From: Bacteroidaceae bacterium
GTDB lineage: Bacteria > Bacteroidota > Bacteroidia > Bacteroidales > Bacteroidaceae
Assembly (NCBI GenBank): GCA_017619335.1
Contig: JAFZSP010000071.1
Location: 42,470-106,469, forward strand
Direction of reading: 5' to 3'
Length of the DNA: 64,000 nucleotides
In this document: in pieces, positions 37,162 through 45,471 of the stretch
Layout of the letters: each line of letters opens with the position of its first letter
Position numbering within the stretch: the stretch's first letter is position 1
Program-made: the position numbers and the translations under genes
Notes under the pieces: model-generated
Databases searched by the model: none
Told to the model about the DNA's origin: nothing
What the model saw: only the letters and a program-made list of their open reading frames with translations

Positions 37162-37187
37162 TCTTTTGGTTTCCATTCTTTTGGGTA
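37158..37187. repeat. 15-bp duplication giving dnaA two start codons
   Basis: CCATTCTTTTGG occurs at 37158 and 37173, spaced exactly 15 bp. Each copy holds an in-frame minus-strand ATG preceded by AAAAGA. Confidence 0.65.
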
Positions 37188-37220
37188 AAGCGAACCGGTT
37201 TTTTGAGCCGAATTGCGGTG

Positions 37221-37228
37221 CAAAGGTA
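37221..37228 (-). promoter_or_regulatory. -7 box for dnaA
   Basis: CAAAGGTA reads TACCTTTG on the minus strand. The transcript would start near 37214, about 40-50 nt before the dnaA ATGs. Confidence 0.6.
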
Positions 37229-37376
37229 CGACATTTTTTTGAATTGACCAAATGAGCCTCAGAGAAAAATAATTTATAAAGGACACCTAAAAGGCACATT
37301 TTCAAATGCCTCTACATGAGACTCTAAAAAGATGCCAAAGAACTTATTGCAAAACAACAACTATTTGATAATCAAA

Positions 37377-37420
37377 AGAAAGAAGGCGACTCGTCTTGAG
37401 ACCGCCTTCTTTTTTTTTAT
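37377..37420. terminator. Bidirectional terminator downstream of the MCE gene
   Basis: AAGAAGGCG and CGCCTTCTT form a stem followed by nine T on the plus strand and a T-rich run on the minus strand. It probably ends the amidase-MCE operon read leftward. The rest of 37188-37522 holds only the dnaA promoter. Confidence 0.75.
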
Positions 37421-37522
37421 GATTTAAAAGCACGAATTTTTAGTCAATTAGCTTTGTGAGGGGAAGGTTTGTCGGAGAGAAACTCTTATTTAGAATTTTT
37501 CCTTTCTTGCCTTTTTCATGCA

Positions 37523-38422
37523 TTATTTTTGAGATTTGTCTTTTTTGCCCCAAACAGAGAAATGAACATAGCGTTTCGGGTTCTCTTTAAGGTCTTCCAG
37601 GAGGGCTGCAGAGGCGGCTGTTGTGCGGCTGAGGTTGCCGTAAAGTGTCGTGTCATTCAGCAGCAGGCCCACATTGTTGTCTGTGGAATTGAGCCGTTCT
37701 GTCATCTGATGCACTTCTCCCATCGTGCCGTCAACCTTAGCCAGTGTGCCTTTCAGATCCAGCTGACGAAGGCTGTCTGTCAGCGCCACCATATTCTGTC
37801 CCACCTTGTCAAAGGTCTGTGTCATCTGAGGAACATCCTGCTCGAGGAGACGATTCAAATCACGGGAACTGCGGTCTAAGTTGGCGGTTAAAGTATTGGC
37901 GTTGGCCAGAATCTGGCGGATGTTGGGATCTGCTACCAGTGTGTTGAGGGAGGCCAGGAGGGTATCCACCTTTGCCAGCGTTTGTTCCAACTGTGGAATC
38001 ATCTCTGCAGCACGTGCCATCAGACCGTTGTTGGCGGCAGAAGGGATCGTGTCTCCTACATTAAACCGAGCCACTGGGCTGTTGCCCATGTGAAGGTTCA
38101 GCGTGCAGCCACCTAACATGGCTTCATCCAGGACAGCCACCGTTCCCTGAGGCACACGCAGCCCGTGTTCCACAGAAATCTCAACGATGACACCGCCGCC
38201 TGGGTTGTTGTCATAAACCAGACTGGAAACGATGCCCACATTGTAGCCGTCTGCATAGACAGGACTGGATTTCGCCAGACCTTTGGCGTTGGAGAAATTG
38301 ATATAATAGGTGTCTTGGGTTGTGAAGAGTTTCACACCCTGTAAGAATTTTATGGTGAAGAACAGAAGGACCAAGGCGACGATACCCGTCAGGCCCAATT
38401 TCACTTCGCGAGATATTTTCAT
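37523..38422 (-). CDS. MCE (MlaD-like) lipid-transport protein
   Basis: A 299-aa protein with one N-terminal membrane helix (LGLTGIVALVLLFFTIKFL). The MCE domain lies at about residues 35-115 (YYINFSNAKGLAKSSPVYADGYNVGIVSS), followed by a long helical region rich in heptads (TLAKVDTLLASLNTLVADPN) that likely oligomerises. MlaD-type proteins hold phospholipid substrates between the membranes. The ATPase and permease partners are not adjacent. It follows the amidase gene by 6 nt. Confidence 0.88.
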   Translation of the reverse strand: MKISREVKLGLTGIVALVLLFFTIKFLQGVKLFTTQDTYYINFSNAKGLAKSSPVYADGYNVGIVSSLVYDNNPGGGVIVEISVEHGLRVPQGTVAVLDEAMLGGCTLNLHMGNSPVARFNVGDTIPSAANNGLMARAAEMIPQLEQTLAKVDTLLASLNTLVADPNIRQILANANTLTANLDRSSRDLNRLLEQDVPQMTQTFDKVGQNMVALTDSLRQLDLKGTLAKVDGTMGEVHQMTERLNSTDNNVGLLLNDTTLYGNLSRTTAASAALLEDLKENPKRYVHFSVWGKKDKSQK

Positions 38423-38428
38423 AATGGA

Positions 38429-39235
38429 TTATTTATTCGTTTCCTTATATTTCTTGATGGCCTTATAGATGGCATTTGCCAACTGTGAGACACCGCGATC
38501 ACTGGTCAGGTAGGTCTCTTCGGAGGCGGTGGTGACATAACCGAGCTCTATCAGGCAAGAAGGCATGGAGGTGGCGCGTAGCACCAGGAAGCCAGCCTGA
38601 TGAACACCCTTGTCCGGACGGCCGGCGGATCGGAACTGATCCTGCACCAGCGTGGCCAGGCGAACGCTTTTCTCCATATTCTTGTCCTGAATGAACTCAA
38701 AAATGATGTAGGACTCGGCGCTCTTCGGGTCAAAGCCCTCATAACGGGTCTGGTAGTCCTTCTCCAACGAGATGACAGAGTTCTCACGTTTTGCCACTGC
38801 CAAATTGTCGGCAGCTCGGTGCATACCCAACGTGTAGGTCTCTGACCCTGTCAAGGGCTTGGTGCCGGCTATCGCGTTGGTGTGGATACTCACGAAAAGG
38901 TCAGCCTTGGCACGGTTGGCGATGGCAGCACGCTCGTCCAGTTCCACGAAGACATCAGTCTTGCGAGTATAGACGACTTTCACGTCTTTCAGGTTCTGCT
39001 CCAACAACTTTCCGACAGCCAGTGTCACGGCCAGATTGATGTTCTTCTCACGACCCTTGCCACGTCCCAGGGCTCCCGGGTCTTTACCGCCGTGACCGGC
39101 ATCCAGCACCAGCGTGAAAGGATGCGCTTTCACTGCATCGGCACCAGATGAAGCACACAGGGAAAGAGGCACGCACAGCCCGAGAAGCATCATAAAAATG
39201 CCTGATAAAACAAATCTATAGATCATCACTTTCAT
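38429..39235 (-). CDS. N-acetylmuramoyl-L-alanine amidase
   Basis: A 268-aa Amidase_3 enzyme with a signal peptide (IFMMLLGLCVPLSLCAS). It cleaves peptide stems from peptidoglycan in the periplasm. Zinc-site motifs are VLDAGHGGKDPGA near residue 44, SIHTNA near 117 and the catalytic Glu in CLIELGYVTT near 228. It is first in an operon with the MCE gene, with a -7 box (minus-strand TAACTTTG) at 39246-39253. Confidence 0.92.
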   Translation of the reverse strand: MKVMIYRFVLSGIFMMLLGLCVPLSLCASSGADAVKAHPFTLVLDAGHGGKDPGALGRGKGREKNINLAVTLAVGKLLEQNLKDVKVVYTRKTDVFVELDERAAIANRAKADLFVSIHTNAIAGTKPLTGSETYTLGMHRAADNLAVAKRENSVISLEKDYQTRYEGFDPKSAESYIIFEFIQDKNMEKSVRLATLVQDQFRSAGRPDKGVHQAGFLVLRATSMPSCLIELGYVTTASEETYLTSDRGVSQLANAIYKAIKKYKETNK

Positions 39236-39245
39236 AATTCGGCGG

Positions 39246-39388
39246 CAAAGTTACGGAAAACTTTGAACTTTAAGTGTATTTTTCACTACTTTTTCTTGTC
39301 GAAAAGGGTAAATAACCACAAAAATACGCCCAAATGGATAAAAACTTCGTCTGCAGAACGTGAAACTCCGAACTTTTTCATAACTTTG
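39246..39388. promoter_or_regulatory. Divergent promoters for the amidase and the AAA/DUF4435 operon
   Basis: CAAAGTTA at 39246-39253 (minus-strand TAACTTTG) drives the amidase. TAACTTTG at 39381-39388 lies about 50 nt before the AAA ATPase ATG. Nothing else was found in the 200-nt spacer. Confidence 0.55.
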
Positions 39389-39438
39389 CCCCTGAAAAGA
39401 CAAAACACTGCACTAAATTTATTCTGAACACTTGACTT

Positions 39439-40254
39439 ATGACTGGTCTTTACATCAAACGAATAGAAATAGATTCACTCTGGAAAGGAACCCGGCACAT
39501 CATCTGGGACCTCAAACCTGGTGTGAATGTCCTCAGCGGAATCAATGGGGTAGGGAAAAGTACCATTCTCAGGAAAACGATTCGCAGGCTCACCCTCCGG
39601 CGTGAAGAACTGGAGCGCAACTATGCTGGCGTGCACCTGACTTTCGAACCCGAGGAGGCAGACAGTGTTCGGTTTGACATCATTCGGGGAACTGACCGTC
39701 CGCTCATCAGTGCCGATGTCCTCAGTCGCGTCACAGAAGCCCGGCTCGGTACCGAACTGGACTGGCAGCTCTATCAGTTACAGCGCCGTTACTTAGACTA
39801 TCAGGTCAACCAGTCCACCCGCATTGTCCAACTCTTCACCAGTGCCGATCCGGAGGCACAGCAGAAAGCCACCGCCATAGCACAGGAGAAAGTGCATTTT
39901 ATGGATCTCATGGACGAACTCTTCGAAGCTACAGGAAAGAAAATTGACCGAGACAGCAACGAGATATTTTTCTTCCATCTCGGGGAACGCATCGCACCTT
40001 ATGTCCTCTCCAGTGGCGAGAAACAGATGCTCATCATCCTGCTCACCGTCCTCGTGGAAGACCGGCAACCCACGGTCCTGCTGATGGATGAACCCGAAAT
40101 AAGCCTCCATATTGAGTGGCAGCAGCGTCTGTTGGAACTCATCCTGGATCTCAACCCCAATACTCAAATAATCGTCACCACCCACTCGCCGGCACTGATC
40201 ATGTCTGGCTGGGCAGACCGCGTCACAGACGTAGAAGACATCATTGTTCCCTAA
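39439..40254 (+). CDS. Compact AAA/ABC-type ATPase paired with a DUF4435 protein
   Basis: A 271-aa ATPase with Walker A GINGVGKST near residue 37, an ABC-type signature LSSGEKQ near 192, Walker B VLLMDEPEISLH near 214 and a final His-switch in TTHSPALI near 248. This is the AAA_15/AAA_21 (OLD- and SMC-like) arrangement, with a short insert in place of a long coiled coil. Its stop overlaps the start of the DUF4435 gene (TAATG). Paired AAA + DUF4435 genes form PARIS-type anti-phage systems (AriA/AriB), though AriA is usually longer. Defence is therefore inferred; a housekeeping DNA-repair role is also possible. Confidence 0.82.
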   Translation: MTGLYIKRIEIDSLWKGTRHIIWDLKPGVNVLSGINGVGKSTILRKTIRRLTLRREELERNYAGVHLTFEPEEADSVRFDIIRGTDRPLISADVLSRVTEARLGTELDWQLYQLQRRYLDYQVNQSTRIVQLFTSADPEAQQKATAIAQEKVHFMDLMDELFEATGKKIDRDSNEIFFFHLGERIAPYVLSSGEKQMLIILLTVLVEDRQPTVLLMDEPEISLHIEWQQRLLELILDLNPNTQIIVTTHSPALIMSGWADRVTDVEDIIVP

Positions 40255-41291
40255 TGTCCAAACGCCTCACACAAAACCTCAATTCGGCCTACTTCGAAGC
40301 CGCCAACCGCTTGAAACCTTCCTCTTCACGGCGGAGAATCATCGCATACGTGGAGAGCTATGAAGATGTGGCGTTCTGGAGGAGTGTGCTGGATGAGTTT
40401 GAGACGTCTGAACTCTATTTTGAAGTCAAGCTGCCTGGCCGGGACTCCCTCCAGAAGGGCAAGCGTCAGGCCATCACCAATATCCTTTCCGCCGACCAGT
40501 TAGGCACGGCGATGATTGCCTGTGTGGATGCGGATTATGATTATCTGCTGCAGGACACCACCGAGGCGAGTATGAGTTTTAACAGGTCGCCGTTTATTGT
40601 TCACACCTTTGTCTATGCCATTGAGAGCTACCAGTGTTACGCTCCGTCCCTGCACAGAGCTGTCGTGACGGCCACGCTCAATGACCGACCGACCCTCAAC
40701 TTCGAGGAATTTCTTCGAGAGTACAGCCAGATTATCTGGCCACTCTTCCTGTGGAACGTTTGGGGCTATCGGCATGAAAACTACAAGGGCTTTACGATGT
40801 TGGATTTCTGCGGGTTCATCTCTTTCAGGGACATCAACATCTCCCGCCCCGACGAGTCTCTTTCCTTGCTTCGCCGGCGCGTCAATCAGAAGATGGCGTG
40901 GCTGCAGAACCGGCATCCAGAAGCCAAGAAGTCCTATGCCAACCTCAAGCAGCAGCTCCGGGACCTTGGCATCACGCCAGATACCACCTATCTTTATGTA
41001 CAGGGGCACACACTCTTTGAGAATGTCGTGATGCCGTTGCTGGAACCCATCTGTAATATGCTCCGCAAGGAAAGAGAGCGGGAAATCAAGCAGTTGGCTG
41101 TGCATCCGCAGCAGCGGCAATGCGAACTTTCTGCCTATCAGCATGCCGTGATTCCCATCGACATTGTCCTGAAAAAGAACACGGCCTTCAAGGATGCTCC
41201 TCCCTTCCAGCGCGTTCGTGAGGCCATCCAACGTGTCATCGCAATGCAAAAAACATCCTCTTCTACTTCATCTCCCTCTTCAGCGCAATGA
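40254..41291 (+). CDS. DUF4435 (TOPRIM-like) protein, candidate effector
   Basis: A 345-aa protein. IIAYVESYEDVAFWRSVL near residue 30 provides the Glu, and MIACVDADYDYLL near 85 the DxD pair, matching the TOPRIM-like core known for DUF4435/AriB nucleases. The middle (FLREYSQIIWPLFLWNVWGYRHENYKGFTMLDFCGFI) and the C-terminal helical part are family-specific. It depends on the coupled upstream ATPase (1-nt overlap), and its stop overlaps the PL11 start (ATGA). In PARIS the AriB homologue is released from the ATPase and cleaves nucleic acid; whether that applies here is untested. Confidence 0.82.
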   Translation: MSKRLTQNLNSAYFEAANRLKPSSSRRRIIAYVESYEDVAFWRSVLDEFETSELYFEVKLPGRDSLQKGKRQAITNILSADQLGTAMIACVDADYDYLLQDTTEASMSFNRSPFIVHTFVYAIESYQCYAPSLHRAVVTATLNDRPTLNFEEFLREYSQIIWPLFLWNVWGYRHENYKGFTMLDFCGFISFRDINISRPDESLSLLRRRVNQKMAWLQNRHPEAKKSYANLKQQLRDLGITPDTTYLYVQGHTLFENVVMPLLEPICNMLRKEREREIKQLAVHPQQRQCELSAYQHAVIPIDIVLKKNTAFKDAPPFQRVREAIQRVIAMQKTSSSTSSPSSAQ

Positions 41292-43348
41292 AACATACCA
41301 CGATATTATTTCTTCTTTATCTCATAGTTGTTTCGTTCATTCCCTCGACCGCGACCGCTCAGACCGCCTACGATTACTCCCGACTCTGCCGCGAGACACT
41401 GAACCGCGGCACCATCGCCATTCGTACCTCCCCGGATTCTGTTCTCGTCTCATGGCGTTACTTGGAGACAGACCCCCTGGATGTCTCCTTTGAGATCCTT
41501 CGTGACAAGAAGGTGATAGGGCGCCGCACCGCCAGGCAATCCACTACATTCATGGATTACTACCCAGAATCCAGCGCCGCCACCTACACCGTCCGCCCCG
41601 TTTATGCCAACGGCAATATCCCCAAAACCCTGAAAACCGCAGATATCAAGTACCTCACTTCCTCTTGGACCCTCCCCGCCAACGCCCCCTCTGGTTACCT
41701 TGAAATTCCCCTCACTTCCCCAGTTACCGTGCCCGAGTACTCTCCCGAGGGCCATACCATTTCTCCCGAGGGCCACACCGTATTCTACACTCCCAATGAC
41801 GCCACCACTGCCGATCTTGACGGTGATGGCCAAATGGAGATCATCCTCAAGTGGGATCCCTCCAATTCCAAAGACAATAGTCAAAGTGGTATAACCGACC
41901 CTACCATCCTCGAAGCCCTTCGTCTTGACGGCACCAGCCTCTGGCGCATCAACCTCGGTCCAAATATCCGTAGCGGTGCCCACTATACCCCCTTCATCGT
42001 TGCAGACCTCAATGGTGACGGTCGCGCTGAGATCCTCGTCCGCACCAGCGACGGAACCATAGATGGCACGGGCGTTGTTCTCGGTGATCCAAAAGCTGAC
42101 CACCGTCGCAAGCCCGACACGCATCCCTACCAGGCCAACAACAACCCCGGCGAGCAATTCCGAGGTCCCGGTTGGCCAAACAAGATGGACCCAAAGGCCA
42201 AACGCGGCGGCTTCATCTACAAAGGGCCTGAGTGGGTTACCTGTTTTGATGGTAAGACTGGCCGGGCCCTTTCCTCGGTAGATTATATCCCCGAGCGTGG
42301 AGACTTGAAAGCCTGGGGCGACAACTATGCCAACCGCAGTGATCGTTTCCTTGCCGCCTGTGGCTACCTGGACGGCCAACACCTCAGCGCCATCTTCTGT
42401 CGCGGATACTACACTCGTTCCGTCCTCGCCGCCTACGACTTCGACGGCACGGACCTGAAAGTCCGTTGGGTCTTTGACACCAATACCCCCGAATGGGCCA
42501 GCTATGCCGGACAAGGGAACCACAACCTTCGCGTTGCCGATGTGGATGGTGACGGCTGTGACGAGATTACCTATGGTTCCATGGCCGTTGACCACGATGG
42601 CCGAGGTCTGTATAACACCGGCTTTGGTCATGGTGATGCCCTCCATCTCACCGCTTTCTTCCCACCTGTTGGGTGGGGCGCGTATTCGCGCCCAAATGCC
42701 CTCCAACTCTGGGACTGCCACGAGAACAAGCGTGATGGCAGCGACTTCCGTGACGCCCGCACAGGAAAAGTTATCTTCCAGATTCTCTCTGCCTCGGATG
42801 TCGGGCGTTGTATGGCAGCAGATATCGATTCCACCAACCCCGGACTGGAAATGTGGTCTTCTGCATCGGGAGGCATTTGCAACATCAGGGGTGAAGTGAT
42901 AGACAGCACAGCCCGTGTTCCTGTCAACTTTGGCATCTGGTGGGACGGAGACCTCCTACGCGAACTACTGGACCACGAGACGGTGAAGAAATACCAACCC
43001 GAGAATCGCGCGTGCGCGAACCTTATTTATTATGCAGACTGCGCCTTCAATAACGGCAGCAAGAGTAATCCCTGCCTCTGCGCCGACGTGATAGGTGACT
43101 GGCGCGAGGAAGTCCTCACCCGCACGGCAGACAACCGACACCTCCGTCTTTACGTCACTCCGCTCCCCACGAAGTATCGCTTCCACACCTTCCTTTCTGA
43201 GCCTGTCTATCGCCACAGCCTCGTGATGCAGAACGTGGGCTACAACCAACCCACCAACGTCGGTTTCTACTTCGGTGCCGAGCTGGAAGGCAGCGGCCTT
43301 CTCTTCCGTGGTTGGCAATTCGAAGGAGAAATGATAAATGAAGAATGA
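41288..43348 (+). CDS. Rhamnogalacturonan lyase, polysaccharide lyase family 11
   Basis: A 686-aa secreted enzyme (signal peptide ILFLLYLIVVSFIPSTATAQ) cleaving the rhamnose-galacturonate backbone of pectin RG-I by beta-elimination. PL11 blocks: ADLDGDGQMEIILKWDPSNSKDNSQSG near 175, GAHYTPFIVADLNGDGRAEILVRTSDGT near 225, VADVDGDGCDEITYGSMAVDHDG and CLCADVIGDWREEV. Two oddities are a 7-residue tandem duplication (SPEGHTI/SPEGHTV near 152-165) and an extra PPVGWGAYSRPN segment near 459-470 encoded by two hairpins, where relatives have a short DPDRP-like loop. The gene is coupled to the DUF4435 gene. Confidence 0.92.
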   Translation: MKHTTILFLLYLIVVSFIPSTATAQTAYDYSRLCRETLNRGTIAIRTSPDSVLVSWRYLETDPLDVSFEILRDKKVIGRRTARQSTTFMDYYPESSAATYTVRPVYANGNIPKTLKTADIKYLTSSWTLPANAPSGYLEIPLTSPVTVPEYSPEGHTISPEGHTVFYTPNDATTADLDGDGQMEIILKWDPSNSKDNSQSGITDPTILEALRLDGTSLWRINLGPNIRSGAHYTPFIVADLNGDGRAEILVRTSDGTIDGTGVVLGDPKADHRRKPDTHPYQANNNPGEQFRGPGWPNKMDPKAKRGGFIYKGPEWVTCFDGKTGRALSSVDYIPERGDLKAWGDNYANRSDRFLAACGYLDGQHLSAIFCRGYYTRSVLAAYDFDGTDLKVRWVFDTNTPEWASYAGQGNHNLRVADVDGDGCDEITYGSMAVDHDGRGLYNTGFGHGDALHLTAFFPPVGWGAYSRPNALQLWDCHENKRDGSDFRDARTGKVIFQILSASDVGRCMAADIDSTNPGLEMWSSASGGICNIRGEVIDSTARVPVNFGIWWDGDLLRELLDHETVKKYQPENRACANLIYYADCAFNNGSKSNPCLCADVIGDWREEVLTRTADNRHLRLYVTPLPTKYRFHTFLSEPVYRHSLVMQNVGYNQPTNVGFYFGAELEGSGLLFRGWQFEGEMINEE
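41741..41782 (+). repeat. 21-bp tandem duplication in the PL11 gene
   Basis: Two 21-nt units starting TCTCCCGAGGGCCA encode SPEGHTI and SPEGHTV. The duplication keeps frame. Confidence 0.75.
42661..42693. repeat. Double-hairpin insertion in the PL11 gene
   Basis: CCCACC/GGTGGG (42661-42677) and GGGCGCG/CGCGCCC (42676-42693) form two adjacent perfect stems within a region encoding residues not expected in PL11 enzymes. Confidence 0.55.
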
Positions 43349-43364
43349 AAAATTATTAAATGAT
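43330..43364. repeat. 7-bp degenerate tandem repeat across the PL11 stop codon
   Basis: Five 7-nt units (AATGATA, AATGAAG, AATGAAA, AATTATT, AAATGAT) run from inside the gene over its TGA into the spacer. Confidence 0.5.
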
Positions 43365-43383
43365 CAATATTAAACAATCATTC

Positions 43384-45444
43384 ATGATGAAACACAGTTT
43401 CCTTTTCCTCGCTGCGTTCGCTCTTGCAGCAGTCTTTTCGCCGTCTGTGACGGCTCAGACCACTCGCGTCTTGTCTCCCGACGGCCTCACCTATCTCGAT
43501 GTGAAGTTGGCTGACGGTCGTCTCACCTACTCGGCTGGCTATCGCACTATCGTGAAAGCCAAGAAGAAAGGAGTAGCTCCCGATACTATTGATGTGCCAA
43601 TGCTCCTCAACTCACCCCTTGGCGTCTATACCAATGTGGCAGACTTCAGCAAAGACCTCACCCTTGTGGAAGCCGTTCGTCATGAAGGCACCATCAAGCA
43701 CAGCTACCACCTGCGCCAAGGCAAGCAAAGCGAGATTAACAGAGAGGAGAACAGTTTCGCTCTCGTCCTCACAACACCACAGCGTAGGAATGGAGGGGTG
43801 CTGATGACCGTTCAGTTCAGCGTATTCAACAATAATATCGCCTATCGCTACCGCTTCCTGCAGGGCGGCGAGACGGGTTCCATTGTGGTTACTGGCGAGG
43901 CTTCCGGATTCCGACTACCCATCGATGCCACAGCCTTCATCTGCCCGCAGAGCGATCCTATGATTGGTTGGAAACGCACGAAGCCCAGTTACGAAGAAGG
44001 TTACATCTGGGATGAACCCATCAACACACGTAGCAATTATGGGCACGGCTGGACATTCCCGTGCTTATTCCATGAAGGTGACAAGGGATGGCTCCTGATC
44101 TCCGAGACCGGAGTCAGCAGCAACTACTGCGGCAGCCATCTCAGCGACGCCACGCCCGACGGCCTCTTCACCATCGCCTTCCCCATGGAGGGCGAGAACA
44201 ACGGCTTCGGTAGCACGGGGGCACAGCTCGGCCTGGGCAATTGTAAGACCAACTGCAACGATGATGTCACGGGGTTCACACCCTGGCGCACCATCACCTT
44301 CGGTTCGTCGCTGAAGCCCATCGTGGAGACCACCATCACATGGGATGTCGTCGAGCCGCTCTATGAGCCTACTATCGATTACAAGGGCTCACGCAACACG
44401 TGGTCATGGATCCTCTGGCAAGATGCCAGCATCAACTACGACGACCAGGTGAAGTTCATCGATCTCGCTGCCACACTCGGTTGGGAAGGATGCCTCATCG
44501 ACGGTGGCTGGTATGAACACATCAGCCGCGAGGGTATGGAGAAACTCTTCGACTACTGCAAGCAGAAAGGCGTACGTCCATGGGTATGGTATAACAGCAA
44601 CGGCGGCTGGAACGATGCGCCCCAATGCGCACGTCAGTGCATGCACAACTCCATCGTGCGTAAAAAAGAAATGAAATGGCTCCACGACCACGGCGTAGCT
44701 GGTATCAAGGTCGACTTCTTTGCCGGCGACAAGCAAGAGACGATGCGCCTCTACGAAGGACTCCTTTCAGATGCCAATGACTATGGCATTCAAGTCATCT
44801 GCCACGGCTGCACGCTGCCCCGTGGTTGGGAACGTATGTATCCCAACTACTGCAGCTCCGAGGCCGTCCTTGCCTCCGAAAACCTTTATTTCAGTCAGGG
44901 CTTCTGCGAGATGGAAGCGCGCCATGCCTGTCTGCATCCCTTTGTCCGTAATACCACGGGTTCGATGGAATACGGTGGCACAGTGCTCCAGAAGCGCCTC
45001 CATCGTGAACCGGACAAGGGCAACACGCGCCGCACCAGCGATGTCTTTGAGCTCGCTACCGCCATTGCCTTCCAGAGCTGCGGTCAGAACTTCGCCCTCA
45101 CCCCTCGCAACCTCACCGAGCAGCCCAAGTTCGAAATTGACTTCATGAAACAAGTGCCCACCACCTGGGACGAGACCCGTTTCATTGACGGTTATCCCGG
45201 CAAGTACATCGTGATGGCCCGTCGCCATGCCGAACAATGGTATCTCATCGCCATGAACGCCGAAAACGAAGCCAAAACCCTCACCCTGGAACCCGGCGTG
45301 CTCAGCGGTTTTTCCGCTGAGAAGGCTGTCCTCCTCACCGACGGCACCGACGGTCAGACCCCGCAGCAGTCCCGCCTCATCTTGGATAAGAAAGGACGAC
45401 TCACCGTAACCCTCCAACCTCAGTGTGCCGCCGTCATCTATTAA
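43384..45444 (+). CDS. Glycoside hydrolase family 97, probable retaining alpha-galactosidase
   Basis: About 686 aa, secreted (FLFLAAFALAAVFSPSVTAQ). It has the GH97 N-terminal beta-sandwich, the TIM barrel from about residue 330 and a C-terminal beta domain. Asp in GIKVDFF and Glu in AVLASENLY are exactly 55 codons apart, as are the nucleophile D415 and acid/base E470 of the retaining alpha-galactosidase BT1871 (from memory). This points to the retaining rather than the SusB-like inverting branch. Start codons at 43384 or 43387 are preferred over 43360. It could remove galactose from pectin side chains. Confidence 0.9.
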   Translation: MMKHSFLFLAAFALAAVFSPSVTAQTTRVLSPDGLTYLDVKLADGRLTYSAGYRTIVKAKKKGVAPDTIDVPMLLNSPLGVYTNVADFSKDLTLVEAVRHEGTIKHSYHLRQGKQSEINREENSFALVLTTPQRRNGGVLMTVQFSVFNNNIAYRYRFLQGGETGSIVVTGEASGFRLPIDATAFICPQSDPMIGWKRTKPSYEEGYIWDEPINTRSNYGHGWTFPCLFHEGDKGWLLISETGVSSNYCGSHLSDATPDGLFTIAFPMEGENNGFGSTGAQLGLGNCKTNCNDDVTGFTPWRTITFGSSLKPIVETTITWDVVEPLYEPTIDYKGSRNTWSWILWQDASINYDDQVKFIDLAATLGWEGCLIDGGWYEHISREGMEKLFDYCKQKGVRPWVWYNSNGGWNDAPQCARQCMHNSIVRKKEMKWLHDHGVAGIKVDFFAGDKQETMRLYEGLLSDANDYGIQVICHGCTLPRGWERMYPNYCSSEAVLASENLYFSQGFCEMEARHACLHPFVRNTTGSMEYGGTVLQKRLHREPDKGNTRRTSDVFELATAIAFQSCGQNFALTPRNLTEQPKFEIDFMKQVPTTWDETRFIDGYPGKYIVMARRHAEQWYLIAMNAENEAKTLTLEPGVLSGFSAEKAVLLTDGTDGQTPQQSRLILDKKGRLTVTLQPQCAAVIY

Positions 45445-45471
45445 TCAATGAACCATTATCATAAGTCCACA

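Noticed and set aside
35767..37522. Chromosomal origin next to dnaA
   Set aside because: No cluster of DnaA boxes was recognised in the flanking spacers; dnaA in Bacteroidetes is not always at the origin.
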